DNA of 64,000 bases from Clavulina sp. PMI_390 (lineage: Eukaryota; Basidiomycota; Agaricomycetes; Cantharellales; Hydnaceae), in contig WIDE01000012.1 in NCBI GenBank assembly GCA_015039315.1, positions 363,397 through 427,396 of the forward strand. The letters are read 5' to 3'. A program made the translations under genes and the position numbers. Shown here in pieces: positions 22,891 to 34,839 of this stretch (positions are counted from its first letter, which is position 1; each line of letters begins with the position of its first letter). The notes under the pieces are model-generated. The model saw only the letters and a list, made by a program, of their open reading frames with translations, made no database searches and was not told the origin of the DNA.

Positions 22891-24706
22891 TCATGCATAC
22901 AGATCGTTGTCATCCTCGGAGTCGTCGCCACTCCAAGGGGCGTAATACCTAAAGGAGTGTTTGTCAACCAAGGCCCATACTGCGCAGAATCAGTAGATAT
23001 AGAACCCACTGGCACGTCGGATTATGGCGATGGTTTCCATCCCGCAAGATGATATCGTAAGCAGCGAGACAGCGCCAACAAAACTCGTGTCCACATCCAG
23101 ACGGACGACGACCTAAGGCAGGGCATTTGAGAAGATAGAAATGTCTCGTCGGTGACACGAAGCTTACAGGTCATGTGGTCGCAGCCTATCGGGGAGGAGA
23201 CGAAAGGGTGCGTCAATTATGTACCCACATCGAGACAGAAGACTCAATAACGATCCTACCTCCAGCTTTCTCAATCCTACATGGTGTATTGCCACCGTTG
23301 TGATCATAAATAAGTCGAACAACCTATCGCTCCGAGGAAACCTCGAGGAACTCACGGATTCTGGCACTTGGGGCATGGCTTCGTCCTTCCAAGGACCCAG
23401 GTCCTGCTGGCCTTATCATCCCTATTCTGAGTCAACTGCTCATCAAAGTCATCACAGGTCACATTATAGTGCCAAGGGAGGTCATGACGGAAGCATGAGA
23501 GCGCAGAGCAGGGCTGGCACTTCATGATTGGGCGATCGTCGCCACCGAAGTGGATATGACCCGAGCCGCACTAAAGGCGTAGCAGTATAGGAGAATTAGG
23601 GAAACTTGATCGATGGAGTTGATAAGAGAAATGAGGTCGAATGATGACGAGCCTCCGCATTCTTGCACCAACGGAAGTCTTCCATGGCTTGCAGTGATTT
23701 ACGAAGTAGCAAGTCATCATACCTATTGAGGATAACCAATTCAACGGCTAGGTTCGCGACAGGAGGGAGAGCTTTTCGGTTTACCGTTTGAAGATAGCGG
23801 CGCTTGCTCCACGTTGCACGTCGTTGTACTCCAGATTGCTTCGGCAAACTGGGCAGCTAATTATGCCAAAAAGAACCCATAATTAGAGTTTCCTATCAGA
23901 TCTCTGAATAGGATTCATACGGAAGGAAATGAGCACGAACGTGATCTTGATCGTCTCACCCTTTCCATTCACTTCCGCCTCGATGTGTCGCTCCATACAT
24001 TGCTTGCAGACATTGACTGCGTGCGTGCAGGCAGTGGTAGGAGGTGAAGTCGGCTATTGATCGCACCTTATGAGACCGCTTGCTGCAAGGGTAAATTGAG
24101 CTAGAACTTACGTATGATTCATCGCTCTTCGAATCACGACACACGACGCATTCCTTGCCCTTCTCAACCTCAATATCTTCATCCAGTAAATCATCATCCT
24201 CGGACCCCAGATCAATAGTAATAGGAGCATCAGGAGAAGGAGGAGATGGGATGGGATGAGTTACTTCAGCGGTAGTATGACGATAAGGAAGAGTCGTCGC
24301 GGGCATAGGGGTAGAAGCTGCTCGTGCTGGGCTCGTCCTCGTCGAGGGAGCAGCCACAGCCACGTCCACAGAGCGACGAGGGGCGGGCATGCGTCGCAAA
24401 GAGATAAGAGGAGCCTCTCCATCTTCTTCGTCATCAAGGTCTAGTTGTTCAGAGCGAGAACGTTTGCCGCTGGTGGTTCGGGAAGTGGGCGAAGGGCCAG
24501 GAGTAGTAGACGGAGTAGCGAACCGTGGAGTGGCAGCACGAGAGCCCCCATCGCTTCCTGATGGAGTTCCCTGACGGTTCGAGCCTCCGGCGACTGATTA
24601 TAAGGCAGGTCAGCTGTTTACACCCTCGCGATCGAGCGGAATGGTATGCATCCCACTACACACCTTTCGCGGCAAGCAAATCCATCATCGCTCTACGGTG
24701 GTCCAT
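22891..24706 (-). CDS. RING-IBR-RING E3 ubiquitin ligase, long form (copy D)
   Basis: RBR ligase with a long N-terminal region that the three tandem copies lack. Exon 1 (MDHRRAMMDLLAAK, start 24706) splices to a Ser/Pro/Thr-rich, charged stretch with KRSRSEQ and an acidic run (LGSEDDDLLDEDIEVEKG) before RING1 at about residue 140. RING1: CVVCRDSKSDESY, CTHAVNVCKQCMERHIE, CPVCRSNLEY. IBR: CGSGHIHFGG, IMKCQPCS, SCFRHDLPWHYNVTC. RING2: CPKCQNPIEKAGGCDHMTC with the likely catalytic Cys, CGHEFCWRCL. The tail YYAPWSGDDSEDDNDLYA ends at 22891. The intron positions match copies A-C, including the 18-base exon with the catalytic Cys. The longer architecture and more divergent IBR suggest that this is the parental gene and the short copies are derived; that direction is inference. 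Confidence 0.88.
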
Positions 24707-25257
24707 CGACGAAGGCAGCCGAAAGCGAAGGAAAATTCAGCAGGGCCGGGAAACGTTGAGAGCAGCAGTTGATGGTCTCGGCTGCTGCCTAATGTGACAA
24801 TCGTCATAAATAGAGTTTGGCACAGCCTTTCGTGAATCGCCGCTTTTTGACAGACCTGTCACAATTGCGCTCACGAATTTTGGCAGTTTACCTCTACAAC
24901 GTGGAGATAGGATTGGGAAGAATGAGAGGGCCGTTTCAGAGATGAACTAGCGCCAGGAAGCAACAACGCAGCGTGTCACGAAAATATTAGTCAACAACGC
25001 GCCACGATGGCAAGAGACGAACTTGAGATTTGATTTCTCGGGGCAGCATGAAGGAAAAATAGAAGATTCGTCCTTTACCTAGAATTACCCCAAAAATATA
25101 CCAAATGTTTACTGAAAGTCGAGTCGGAGAGGACAGGATGTCACTGAGACAAACGTGATTGCTGATGACATCTGAAAACTGGAACCTGTCAAACTCCTGC
25201 TCTCGTCCGACCCACTGACGCCCATCTCGCCACAAAAGCGCACCACAAGTCAGCACA
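24707..25257. promoter_or_regulatory. Divergent promoter region, RBR-D / large F-box 1
   Basis: Another head-to-head arrangement of an RBR gene and an F-box gene, with 551 bases between the start codons. No coding frame was recognised. Confidence 0.5.
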
Positions 25258-27065
25258 ATGGCTCATAGGGGCGCCTCTAAGAGGAAGGCTCGCTCCAACG
25301 GAAATGATAAACCCTTCAAACAAATCCGCACTATAATTTCAAAGTTGCCCCAGTCGTACGTTTTTACCCAAATCCATGTTTATTGTGTGGAAGCTTCAGT
25401 TCATCACGGGCGCTTTGATTATCCAGCTCTGCCATCCTAAAGAAACTTAACAAGATCAAGCACGATGATACGTTTCGTGCCATGCTCGTCACTCTGGACT
25501 TGAGGAACAAAAACGCCGTTCGCCAAACCGCCATTCGCATCTATAATTCCTTGCAGCCTATTTACAGCATTCCTGATGAAATCTTGTCCTACATTCTTGA
25601 GCTACTTACCACGCTTGAATATGGATATATGCCCTTGATCAACTGGCGTTTCGGGCCGGGATTCGACAATGCAGATGACACTGACAGTTCATACTTTTTA
25701 TCTCTGCGAGGTTTTATGTCGATAAACCTTTCGGCCCAATGGATCCGAGAGGTTGCTATCAATACTCCGAGGTGCTGGCAGGATGTCATTATTTCCTTCA
25801 CCAAAGAGAAAACTGCCTCTGCAGATACTCTCGACAGTTATCTCAAGCGATCAAAGGGCCTTTCATTCAGCCTCAACGTGTTTTTGAATGACGAAAAAGC
25901 CGTTCATGACCTTCCTCCGCTCTTCACGGTCCTCCGCTCCCACATTCATCGCTGCCGTCGAATTGAGGTTTGTTCTGGCACAGAACCAGTGCGCCTGAAC
26001 GAAGTGACTCGAATCATTCGGGACTCTGGCTTATCTTTCCCCGCTCTCCGTAGTGTGAGGCTTGCTGACCACACACAAGGTGGGGGCGAGCTTCCTCGCA
26101 AACTGGAGTTGACTCCATTTTGGAATCGGCACACCACTGAGATAGAATCTGTTGATCTGGAGTTTAGAGGATGCGGAGAGATCATCCGACCACGTCCCTT
26201 GCTAAATGATCTCCAGCTGTGTGGGGAGCGGTTACGACGTCTTCGAATTAGCGACGGTCTTGAGAAAAGTTTGGTGATCAATATCGCACGCCATTGTCTT
26301 CTGCTCGAAGAGTTTGAATGGCATTATGACGATGATAGATCGTCCTTCGACCAAGAGCCGCTCAAACTTGCGCACTTACGGAAATTCAAGCTGAGCGGGG
26401 AAGCGTTGGTTGGAGGGTTTCCTCCCCTTGACGCTCCTTTGTGTCAAGTCATCTCGCTCAGTGATATTTGGGTTTATGGCTATGAGGATTGGCTCATTGG
26501 ATCTTCCAGCCGAGCCATGCAGAAATTCCCCGCTCTAAAGCGAGTATCATTCAAAAGCACAGTCGGATATCCCGCCCAACTTCGCAACTTCTTCTCCTGC
26601 CATCCTGGTCTTGAAGAAATACTTATTGATGGCCACCCTCCTAGCGATTATCACACTGTCCAGGGTGAATGCGAGGTGCTCATTGGACTCTCCCAGCTCA
26701 GCGAAAAGAAACCCAAAAATACCACAAATACTTCAGCTTCTACCTCTAACTCTCCAACTCCTTTTCTCCCTGCCCTGCGCCTGCTGCGATACAAAGTGGA
26801 GCTCTCCTCGGAGCCAGATATCTACTCCTCCCCTTTTATTGAAGACACACACGTATTCGAAGGAGCCGCTGCTATGTTTGCCAACGCATTTGAGCGCCTT
26901 CTCACACGCCGTCCCGCTCTTTCGGTCACGATTCTAATTGAAAACTGGGACTACCAGCGGCCACACGAGCTTGCCGAGCTGTCGGAAAAGTTCAAGGGAC
27001 GATTTTCTGTGTCGGATGATGTGCGTGTGTGGAAAAACGACGTTCAAGTTGATGAAATGTGGTAG
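25258..27065 (+). CDS. Large F-box protein with LRR-like body, copy 1
   Basis: Predicted SCF substrate adaptor. Exon 1 encodes MAHRGASKRKARSNGNDKPF, a basic leader; after one intron (from about 25356 to 25430) a single long exon runs to 27065, giving roughly 575 residues. The F-box is IYSIPDEILSYILELL, followed later by IREVAINTPRCWQDVI, the form common in Agaricomycetes. The body has spaced Leu-rich units (for example LRRLRISDGLEKSLVI, CLLLEEFEW, LRKFKLSG), consistent with degenerate leucine-rich repeats. The C-terminus ends KNDVQVDEMW. Start chosen as the first ATG in frame, matching the second copy. It is divergent from RBR-D. Substrate unknown. Confidence 0.82.
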
Positions 27066-27716
27066 TTCGCTGATATGGCTCAAAGCTTCAGTTTTTTTCT
27101 TGATACCACCCGTCATTGTATAATAGCTCATTTTGTGCGAACGGGTCAACTATAAATACTCAATTGGGAAGGCGATTTGGGAGACGAAGTGCCTGAGGAA
27201 CCGTTGATCGATCGCTGACAAAAACAATTTAGAAGGTTGAACCAAGTCTACTAGATGCCAAGTTTGTCGTCCGAGCTCCTTCGAGGGTGAATACCAGGGA
27301 TCGATTTCACTCCGGAGTGCCCATACAAAGCCTTTGCTAATTTACGGGAAACTCAATGAGCTTCTGTACGCCTTACTTTTTGATTCGCTTCAATGGTCGC
27401 TGTTCTGCGTGACTGAATTAACTATCGTATTAGTACAGTAAGCCCGCTATTGCGTAGAGGACTTTATATATATATCTAGAATGACAGTGAATACCATTTA
27501 GTTGCAGCTTCGGGTGGCTCGAGCCCATGAAACTTGTCCCTCAAGGTAGGGATCGTTGCAGGCCGAGCGTGGTATCTCATGACCCACCCGTCCGCCCAAA
27601 CAAACAATAGGGGGATACGGAGCCAAACAGAAAATCTGGACACGAGACTACTGCTTTGCTTCCGACTAGTGACCTCCCGGCCGTCTCTCGACTTGGATAC
27701 CCCGCGAGTCATCAAC
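27066..27716. other. Intergenic between large F-box copies 1 and 2
   Basis: Non-coding flank with no recognised gene. It includes an AT-rich run (TATATATATA near 27467-27476) that could be part of the promoter of the next gene. Confidence 0.4.
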
Positions 27717-29506
27717 ATGGGTCATAGAAGGGCCTCTAGGAGGAAAAGTCGCCTTAACAAGAAAGACGAAGCTTTCAAGCAAATACGAGCTATAATCTTG
27801 AAGATGCCTGAGTCGTACGCTCTACGAAAAATCTCTCTACACTATATGTTGGCTGCAGCTTCTTACCCGCGCTTTGGCTATATAGCTCTAATGCCGCGCT
27901 GAAGCGACTAAACAAGGTCAAGAGCAACGAGGAATTTCGTGCCGTGCTCGTTGGGCTAGACTTGAAGAACACAGATGCCGTTCGGCAAATAGCCATACGC
28001 GTCTATAACTCCTTACAGCCCATTTTCCGCATCCCAGATGAGATCTTATCGTGTATTATGGAGCTGCTCACGTCGTTTGAATCTGGATGTATGCCCTTGA
28101 TCGACTGGCGTTTTGGGCCCGGTTTCGAAGATAGAGATGGCAACAATCGCTCGTACTTCTCGTCGCTGCGAGGATTCATGTCTATGAACCTTTCAACTAG
28201 GCGAATTCGCGAAGTTGCCATCAATTCTCCCAGGTGCTGGCGAGATGTCATTATATCCTTGACAAGAGGGCAATCGACTACTCCAGATGTACTTGACACT
28301 TATCTTAAGCGATCAAAAAACCTCTTCTTCAACCTCACGATTTTCGTGAATGTTGAAGACGCCGCTCCTAATCTTCGCCCACTCTTTACGATACTCCGTT
28401 CGCATCTTCACCGCTGTCGTCGAATGGAAGTTTGCTCTGGCAGGGAGCCAATCCAGCTACATAGAGTTACCCAGTTCATCCAAGACTTTGGTTTGGCTAC
28501 ACCTGCCCTTCGAAGCGTAAAGCTCGCAGATCACACGCACAGTGACAACGGGCTCATGCGCGGTATTACCCTCATTCCATTTTGGGATCCGGCTAAGACT
28601 CAAATCGACTCTATCGATTTAGAATTCAGAGGTTGTGGACAGTATATCCGGCGACGACCTTTATTGGACGATCTTCATACGCTTGTGGAGCGATTACGCC
28701 GTCTCCGGATAAGCTACGGCCTCGAAAAAAGTGTGGTTATCAATATCATGCGTCGTTGCCCTCGTCTCGAAGAATTAGAATGGGAGTCAGGCAAGGATGA
28801 AGCCTTGAGTGACCAGCAACCTCTTGAGCTTTTATCATTGAAGAAATTCGAGCTGCGCGGGAAAGCACTCAATGGAGGTTTTCCTTCTCTTTGCGCCCCT
28901 GGGTGCGAAGTCGCTTCCCTGGGTGACGTTTGGAACTATGATTTTCCCAGATGGCTTCTAGGATCTCCTTCTCAAGCCATGCAGAATTTTCCTGCTCTAA
29001 AGCGAATATCGATCAAGAGCACAGGCGGATATCCCACCAAACTTCACCATTTCCTCTCTTCCCACCCTTCCCTTGAAGAAATTGTCGTTCATGCTTACCA
29101 TCCTCACTATCGGGAAGCTGTTCAGAGGGGTTGCGATTTGCTGTGCGGGCTCTCCAAATCAGGAAAAGATAGCACCACAACTACCACGAAGAGATCAGGG
29201 TTTAGGTCCGGCGGCGACTCTCGCCCTTCAGGTCCCCTCCCTTCTCTGCGTCTCCTGGAATACAAATTAGTAGCACTGTTCCCCCAGAGGACTCGCTTCC
29301 CGCTTGCTCATACAGAAGCCCAGCGCATATTCAATCGTAATGTTGCCATGCTTGCCGACGCAATCCAGCATCTTCTTGTATGCCGCCCGACACTTTCGAT
29401 TACAGTGCTACTTCAGAGCTGGAGGTTTGAGAAGCCAAAAGAGCTGGTGAAATTGTCCGCAGAGTTCACAGGACGATTTAATATACTGGATGATGCGTGC
29501 GTATAG
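27717..29506 (+). CDS. Large F-box protein with LRR-like body, copy 2
   Basis: Tandem paralogue of 25258-27065 with the same two-exon structure. The first exon begins MGHRRASRRKSRLNKKDEAF at 27717, and the intron starts after the codon pair for Glu-Ser as in copy 1. The F-box is IFRIPDEILSCIMELL, then IREVAINSPRCWRDVI. The body keeps the Leu-rich units (LRRLRISYGLEKSVVI, CPRLEELEWES). Relative to copy 1 the reading frame ends early: TGG in the tail has become TAG at 29504-29506, removing about 11 residues, although the DNA beyond is still alignable. The rest is open, so the protein is probably made. It forms the left half of the duplicated F-box + P450 cassette. Confidence 0.82.
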
Positions 29507-29839
29507 CACGCCGATGTTCTAGATAGCGCACTGATATGCCTCTGGCCTTCGGCCCTTTTCTTGATACCGCCCTTCATTATATACCAGCTTATCCTGCACG
29601 AGCGGCTCCAATATTACTACTGAGATACGAATATGATGAGGAATGGACTGTGATACTTGCGGACACCCAGACTTTACGTACTGCTGAGGAATGGTCAGCT
29701 ATCTATTATCTGCATTGTTCGCCTCACCGGTCCAGCCTCTTCGCTAAGCCTTGCAGCCACCAACGACGATGAATCTGCTGTTGATAAACACAACGCTAAA
29801 TTGCAGATCAGTTCTCTACAAGATGAGTGAGTTATTGGA
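29507..29839 (+). repeat. Cassette spacer, copy 1
   Basis: This stretch after the large F-box gene aligns by eye with 34840-35170 after the F-box pseudogene. Landmarks are GCTGAGGAA, the TATCTATTAT/TATATATTGT segment, GCAGCCAC(C/G)AA and TATTGGAATGCGTCTGTGTCCAA against TGTTGGAGTGGGCCTGTATCCAA. It contains no conserved frame and marks the duplicated cassette. Confidence 0.6.
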
Positions 29840-30846
29840 ATGCGTCTGTGTCCAAGTATCGGTAGCGGCGGCAAGCGCCAAGTCCCCGACTGGATATCTG
29901 TCTCCCAACCACCTGCAATCAACACCAGACTCATGCGTCATATCACCGTATGCCATTTTGACCGCTCATGCCCAGGAAATAACTCTGGATTCTTGGTTTC
30001 CTCTTAAATTCTCGCCTATCAACTTTTTGTACATGTACATGTATACACCACAAAATCGCGACGTCAACTCCATCTCTCACTATCAAAGAGTCTCGCTTCA
30101 CTTTATCAGATCTATATCGATACCCTTTCTGGACATTCTAAGCGGCTCCAAGGTGCTACTCTGAGTGATCTGGAGCAAGGAATCGATCAGCATGTTAGAG
30201 GCACACTCAGCGCATGAACGCCCTCCTCCTTCGTCTTCTGCCCACTCAATTTACCACATAGGGGCGGGAAGCATTCAAACTTTAAGGCCGCAGCGTTGGC
30301 TCTTCCTGAGCTCCGTCTGAGCGTTAAACCACCTCATCCATTCCTTGTGCTACGATCGAGTTGTCTCCGAGTCCGTGCAGCACTCGTCAAACTATCTAGA
30401 TCCTGGTAGAAAGGATCCTGACTGTCTCGCCCGGCGGTAGCTCATACTGTACCGGTAATATAACACCAATGCGCTCACTATCTCACCAAAGCTTTGCCAC
30501 CAGCAAGTTACAGCTTTTGCTTCGGTGGACAGCCTTAGATTTTGCGAGTGATGTAAACAACATTTTATGGTACCACTGCTGCAATACTTAGCTGAGTCCT
30601 CTTCCTACATATCGGCGAGCTTATCACGGTAAACAGCGGAGACCTTGGCATCGCAGACATGGATTCAGTTGAAGGAGGAGTCCGAATCGCCCGACGGAAC
30701 GTTGTTCAGCGGAATATCCAGCTCCACAAAATTTCTCCAGCCAATCAGTTCCTCAGAAACCGTAACGTGAGAAGGTACATGTATTTCCGAAAAATACTAT
30801 TGTTATCTCCGAAAGCCGAAACCCCAGCACCTACAAAACCCTCCTT
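29840..30846 (-). repeat. 1-kb P450-upstream module, copy 2 (inverted)
   Basis: Reverse complement of the module at 13330-14330. Landmarks in order are CGGTAGCGGCGGCAAGCGCCAAG, TACATGTACATGTATACACC, GAGCAAGGAATCGATCAGCATG, CCACCAGCAAGTTACAGC, CACGGTAAACAGCGGAG and AGCACCTACAAAACCCTCC. It runs into the assembly gap, in the right orientation to be the 5' region of P450-4. Its inversion relative to copy 1 matches the inversion of the gene it precedes. Confidence 0.72.
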
Positions 30847-31408
30847 NNNNNNNNNNNNNNNNNNNNNNNNNNNNNNNNNNNNNNNNNNNNNNNNNNNNNN
30901 NNNNNNNNNNNNNNNNNNNNNNNNNNNNNNNNNNNNNNNNNNNNNNNNNNNNNNNNNNNNNNNNNNNNNNNNNNNNNNNNNNNNNNNNNNNNNNNNNNNN
31001 NNNNNNNNNNNNNNNNNNNNNNNNNNNNNNNNNNNNNNNNNNNNNNNNNNNNNNNNNNNNNNNNNNNNNNNNNNNNNNNNNNNNNNNNNNNNNNNNNNNN
31101 NNNNNNNNNNNNNNNNNNNNNNNNNNNNNNNNNNNNNNNNNNNNNNNNNNNNNNNNNNNNNNNNNNNNNNNNNNNNNNNNNNNNNNNNNNNNNNNNNNNN
31201 NNNNNNNNNNNNNNNNNNNNNNNNNNNNNNNNNNNNNNNNNNNNNNNNNNNNNNNNNNNNNNNNNNNNNNNNNNNNNNNNNNNNNNNNNNNNNNNNNNNN
31301 NNNNNNNNNNNNNNNNNNNNNNNNNNNNNNNNNNNNNNNNNNNNNNNNNNNNNNNNNNNNNNNNNNNNNNNNNNNNNNNNNNNNNNNNNNNNNNNNNNNN
31401 NNNNNNNN
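30847..31408. other. Assembly gap (562 N)
   Basis: Run of undetermined bases. By comparison with P450-5, the missing sequence should contain the P450-4 start codon, membrane anchor exon and first intron. Confidence 1.
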
Positions 31409-33692
31409 CGCTATCTTCCAGGACCAGTATCTGACACTTTGTTGGGTGGCAATGCACCAACTCTCATGAAGAATGCGCCAGGGGCCTCACAAAAGGGTTG
31501 GCACGCCTCCTTCGGGAAGGTCATACTTTGGAGAGGTTTCTTTTCAGTAGGTTCTTCCCACCTGCTTTCTATCTCCAATCTCTCCATCACCTCGCTGATG
31601 CTCACGAACATGTGTTCGCCCCTAGCTCCCCAGGGTTTCAATTACAGACAAACGTGCCCTCCAACATATTCTCGTCCAGGAGCCCTACAAATTCCCCAAA
31701 AGTTCCTTTGACCGGAGATTCCTGGCTGGTATCCTCGGCGAAGGTATTACCTCGAGATTTGGTACTTTTGTTGCTGGTTCTGATGTCCCCTTTTGTCTCG
31801 CAGGTCTGATTGTTGTCGAAGGCGCCGATCATGCTCGTCAACGGAAGGTCATGGTGGGTTAATGTTCTTTATCCACACGGTGGCTTGATATGAATGATTA
31901 TGCACACAGAATCCCGCTTTCGGACCTGCCAATATCAAGGCGATGTATCCCATCTTGCTTGAAAAAGCATCTCAGGTGTGCCATATAGCTTGGCTTGAGA
32001 ATGAGCAATTTATGACGAAGCTTCCTTTCACTGCCCAGTTCAGGGATGCCACGTTGAAGATGATCAACGAATCACCTACCCAGCCACTTCGGATCAATCT
32101 CGTACGACACATGGTGGGAGTGACACTCGATGTCATCGGTGCAGCTGGTTAGTATACTGTTCTTCACCTCTGATCTCACTTGCTAACTCGCCTACCAAAC
32201 TCGCTAGGTTTCGGTTACGATATCGGCGCTATCGAGCACGGCGAGAAGAACGAACTTGTCAAGTCTTTCAACTATTTCTTCGCAAATAACAGTAACTTCG
32301 ACTGGCGCATGATCTTATTCCGGACATTCCCTGCCCTTGAAATTCTCGTGAGCCCCATTACATCAGCGCCTCACTGCGATCCTAATTCACCTGAATCGTT
32401 ACCATGCTGATAGCCAGACTTCTCGGAGCGATCTAAATCACGAAAGCAAGCTGTTGCTACAATGCAACGTATTGGCGCAGAGATTGTCGGCGATAAGAAA
32501 AAGGTTGCGTCGGCGGAGGCTCAATTGGGGGTCAAATCCTCAGCTGGGGGCGCGAAGGATTTGTTGGCCCTTCTTGGTATGTACATACTTCCCATGACCT
32601 ACGACATATCACGGGTACTGATCTCCCGGCTCCAGTGAGAGCGAATATGGCAGATGATCTTAAGGCGTCCCAGAAATTAAGCGATGAAGAGGTCGCAGCT
32701 CGTAAGCTCACTAAATCACCCACCCCGTTCCAGGAACTCACAAAGACATCCTATGATCAGAAATATCTACATTCCTCCTAGCTGGAAATGAAACCACCGC
32801 GTAAGACCCCATCGACTTTCCCGCGCATGATTGCCCTAATTATTGCTACCCCAATAGCACCGCTCTCAACTGGACTGTCTACGGCATGCTCAAGCACCCT
32901 CATATTCAGGAAAAGCTCCGCGCCGAGGTTCTTGCATTCCCATCGGACTCACCGACATACGATGAGGTATCTGGCCTCAAGTATCTTGATGCTGTCGTCC
33001 GTGAGACATTGAGGGTATATGCGCCAACTCTTGGGACGTCAAGGGTGGCTTCGGAGGACTCGGTCATCCCTCTCGACGAACCAATTATTGGGAAAGATGG
33101 CGTGAAAAGGACAGAGTTGTTGTGCGTAGAGTCTTTCCTGATCCTCGTCCTTGGGATTATGATATATTCTGACAAATGGTCTGAATTAGCGTTCCACGGA
33201 ACACTCGTATCGACGTGCCTACGATGACGATGAATACGGACGAATCCGTATGGGGACCCGACGCGACTGAATTCCGACCGGAACGTTGGCTTGAGGAGAA
33301 GCTCCCCGAGGGTGTGCTCGAAATGCCTTCATTGGCGAGCCCGACCTTCCTGGCAGGCCCAAGAGCTTGTATCGGATTCAGGCTGACTTTGATCGAGTGG
33401 GTCCTTCTTTCTCTGGATTGGCAAGAGCCTCGTGAGACCTGACATCTTCGTGTTGGGACATCTCCCTGTAGGATGAAAATCGTTCTCTTTACGCTTCTAC
33501 GAGCAATCAAATTCGACTCTGCTGTACATATTGATGACATCGAGGCTGGATTCTTGTACGTCCTGTCTCTTCTCAAGTTGCCTTGTCCTTGCACACGTGC
33601 TGAGTCCCCTTCACAGCATCGTCACGTTTCCCCGCTTGAAGGAAGAGAAAAAGAAGGGCGCGCAACTACCTGTCTTGATCTCTTCTCTGTAA
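31409..33692 (+). CDS. Cytochrome P450 monooxygenase 4 (lineage II), 5' end in gap
   Basis: Partial because the first exon lies in the assembly gap. The visible part starts at the hinge (RYLPGPVSDTLLGGN) and includes KGWHASFGKVILWRGFFS, FRDATLKMINES, RHMVGVTLDVIGAAGFGYD and HGEKNELVKSFNYFF. The I-helix motif LLAGNETTA lies at about 32778-32803, the K-helix RETLRV near 33003, FRPERWLEE near 33277, and the heme loop FLAGPRACIGF near 33347-33380. The chain ends QLPVLISSL with the stop at 33690-33692. It is nearly identical to P450-5 in the last 200 residues, which argues for recent duplication or gene conversion. It belongs to the cassette with the large F-box gene on its left. Substrate unknown. 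ER membrane location is expected but the anchor cannot be seen. Confidence 0.8.
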
Positions 33693-33984
33693 ACGGGAAG
33701 AATGTCACCGAGGATAATTTCCAGTTCAACTCTGTGTGAGCATGATAGCCCGTCTAATGCTCTCTGTACTTCGAATAATCACGCGCCCCTTTTCCTCAAT
33801 CCGCCATGCATGTTTAGCCCCTCTCTTGCATTACATACTGGTTCCTTGGATCCTACTAGTCCTGTATATTTGTGGTTCAAATTCCACTCAGTGAACGGTT
33901 TTTCTTCTGGCCCGAGCAGCCGGGCGTGCCGGAACACTTGCTTTGTTGGCCCCGCAATTCACTCCTATCATCTACAGGTGCTAT
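33693..33984 (+). repeat. P450-4 3' flank, duplicated at 38021-38330
   Basis: Aligns with the 3' flank of P450-5. Shared landmarks are TTCCAGTTCAACTC/TTCTAGTTCAACTC, ATGGCCCGTC or ATAGCCCGTC with AATGCTCT, TTCTGGCCCGAGCAGCCGGG against TTCTGGTCCGAGAAGCCGGG, and TTGCTTTGTTGG. It shows that the duplication extended past the P450 stop. Confidence 0.6.
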
Positions 33985-34836
33985 TAATCCTTGGACTTCA
34001 GTGGCCCTCAATTTTGTGCGGAGCAACTACGCCGTCTACGAATCAGCTATGGCCTGGACAAGAGCTTTGTTATCAGTATCTTGCGTCGGTGCCCACTTCT
34101 CGAAATATTTGAATGGAGTCCCGGCAATGATGAAGCATTACTTGAGCAGAAGCCGCTCGAGCTCCCACTCTTAAGAAATTCAAGTTGTGCCGGCAAGTCG
34201 TCGCAAATGGCTCCTCGGATCTACTGGTCAACCTCGCAAAAACTCCCCAATCCAAAGCGAATATCGCTCAAGAGCACATGCGGATACCCCACCATCTTCG
34301 CGAGTTTCTTTCATTCTACCCTTCCCTAGACAAGATTGCCATTTGTGCTCACCAACCTCACAGTCATGAAGCTGTTCAGGATGAATGCAATTCGCTGTAT
34401 GGACTCTCCCAATTGAGCGGGGATGGCCCTACGAATACAGCAAATAGATCAGCGTCTACGTCTGGCTCCAGCTGCTCTTCTCCCTTCCCTGCGCCTGCTG
34501 CGATAGACAATAGCGCTATATTCCCGCCAGAACCACACTTAATCGCCCCGTTCTGATCGCAATCACGTGTTCAAAGGCACTACCCGTATGCTTACCAAAG
34601 CATTCCAGCATCTTCTTGCATGCCGTCCTTCTCTCCCGATTATGGCGATCCCGGAGAGCTGGGGCTACAATAAATCTGAAGCTCTCGTCAACTTACTTGG
34701 CGTGGGCAAGCAGCTCGCAGCCTGAAACGACTAATAAACGAGAATTCAACAACTTACCTACAGAGTTTGACAGTCGATTCGCTATATCGGCCGATGAGTA
34801 TGTGTGGCGAAATGAGTTTCGAGTTGATGAATTGTG
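33985..34836 (+). pseudogene. Decayed large F-box/LRR gene, copy 3
   Basis: Fragments in different frames match the two large F-box proteins. EQLRRLRISYGLDKSF starts near 34018, then RCPLLEIFEWSPGNDEALLEQ. After a frame change come KRISLKSTCGYPT and LREFLSFYPSLDKIAI. After another, the C-terminal block EFDSRFAISADEYVWRNEF with VDELW ends near 34836. The F-box and N-terminal half are missing, replaced by the duplicated P450-4 flank. Multiple frameshifts make a working product unlikely. It occupies the same place relative to P450-5 that large F-box copy 2 occupies relative to P450-4. Confidence 0.8.
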
Positions 34837-34839
34837 GGG

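Noticed and set aside
30659..31711. Long open frame running through the first gap
   Set aside because: Most of it is undetermined bases; openness there is meaningless. The left part is the repeated non-coding module and the right part is out of frame with P450-4.
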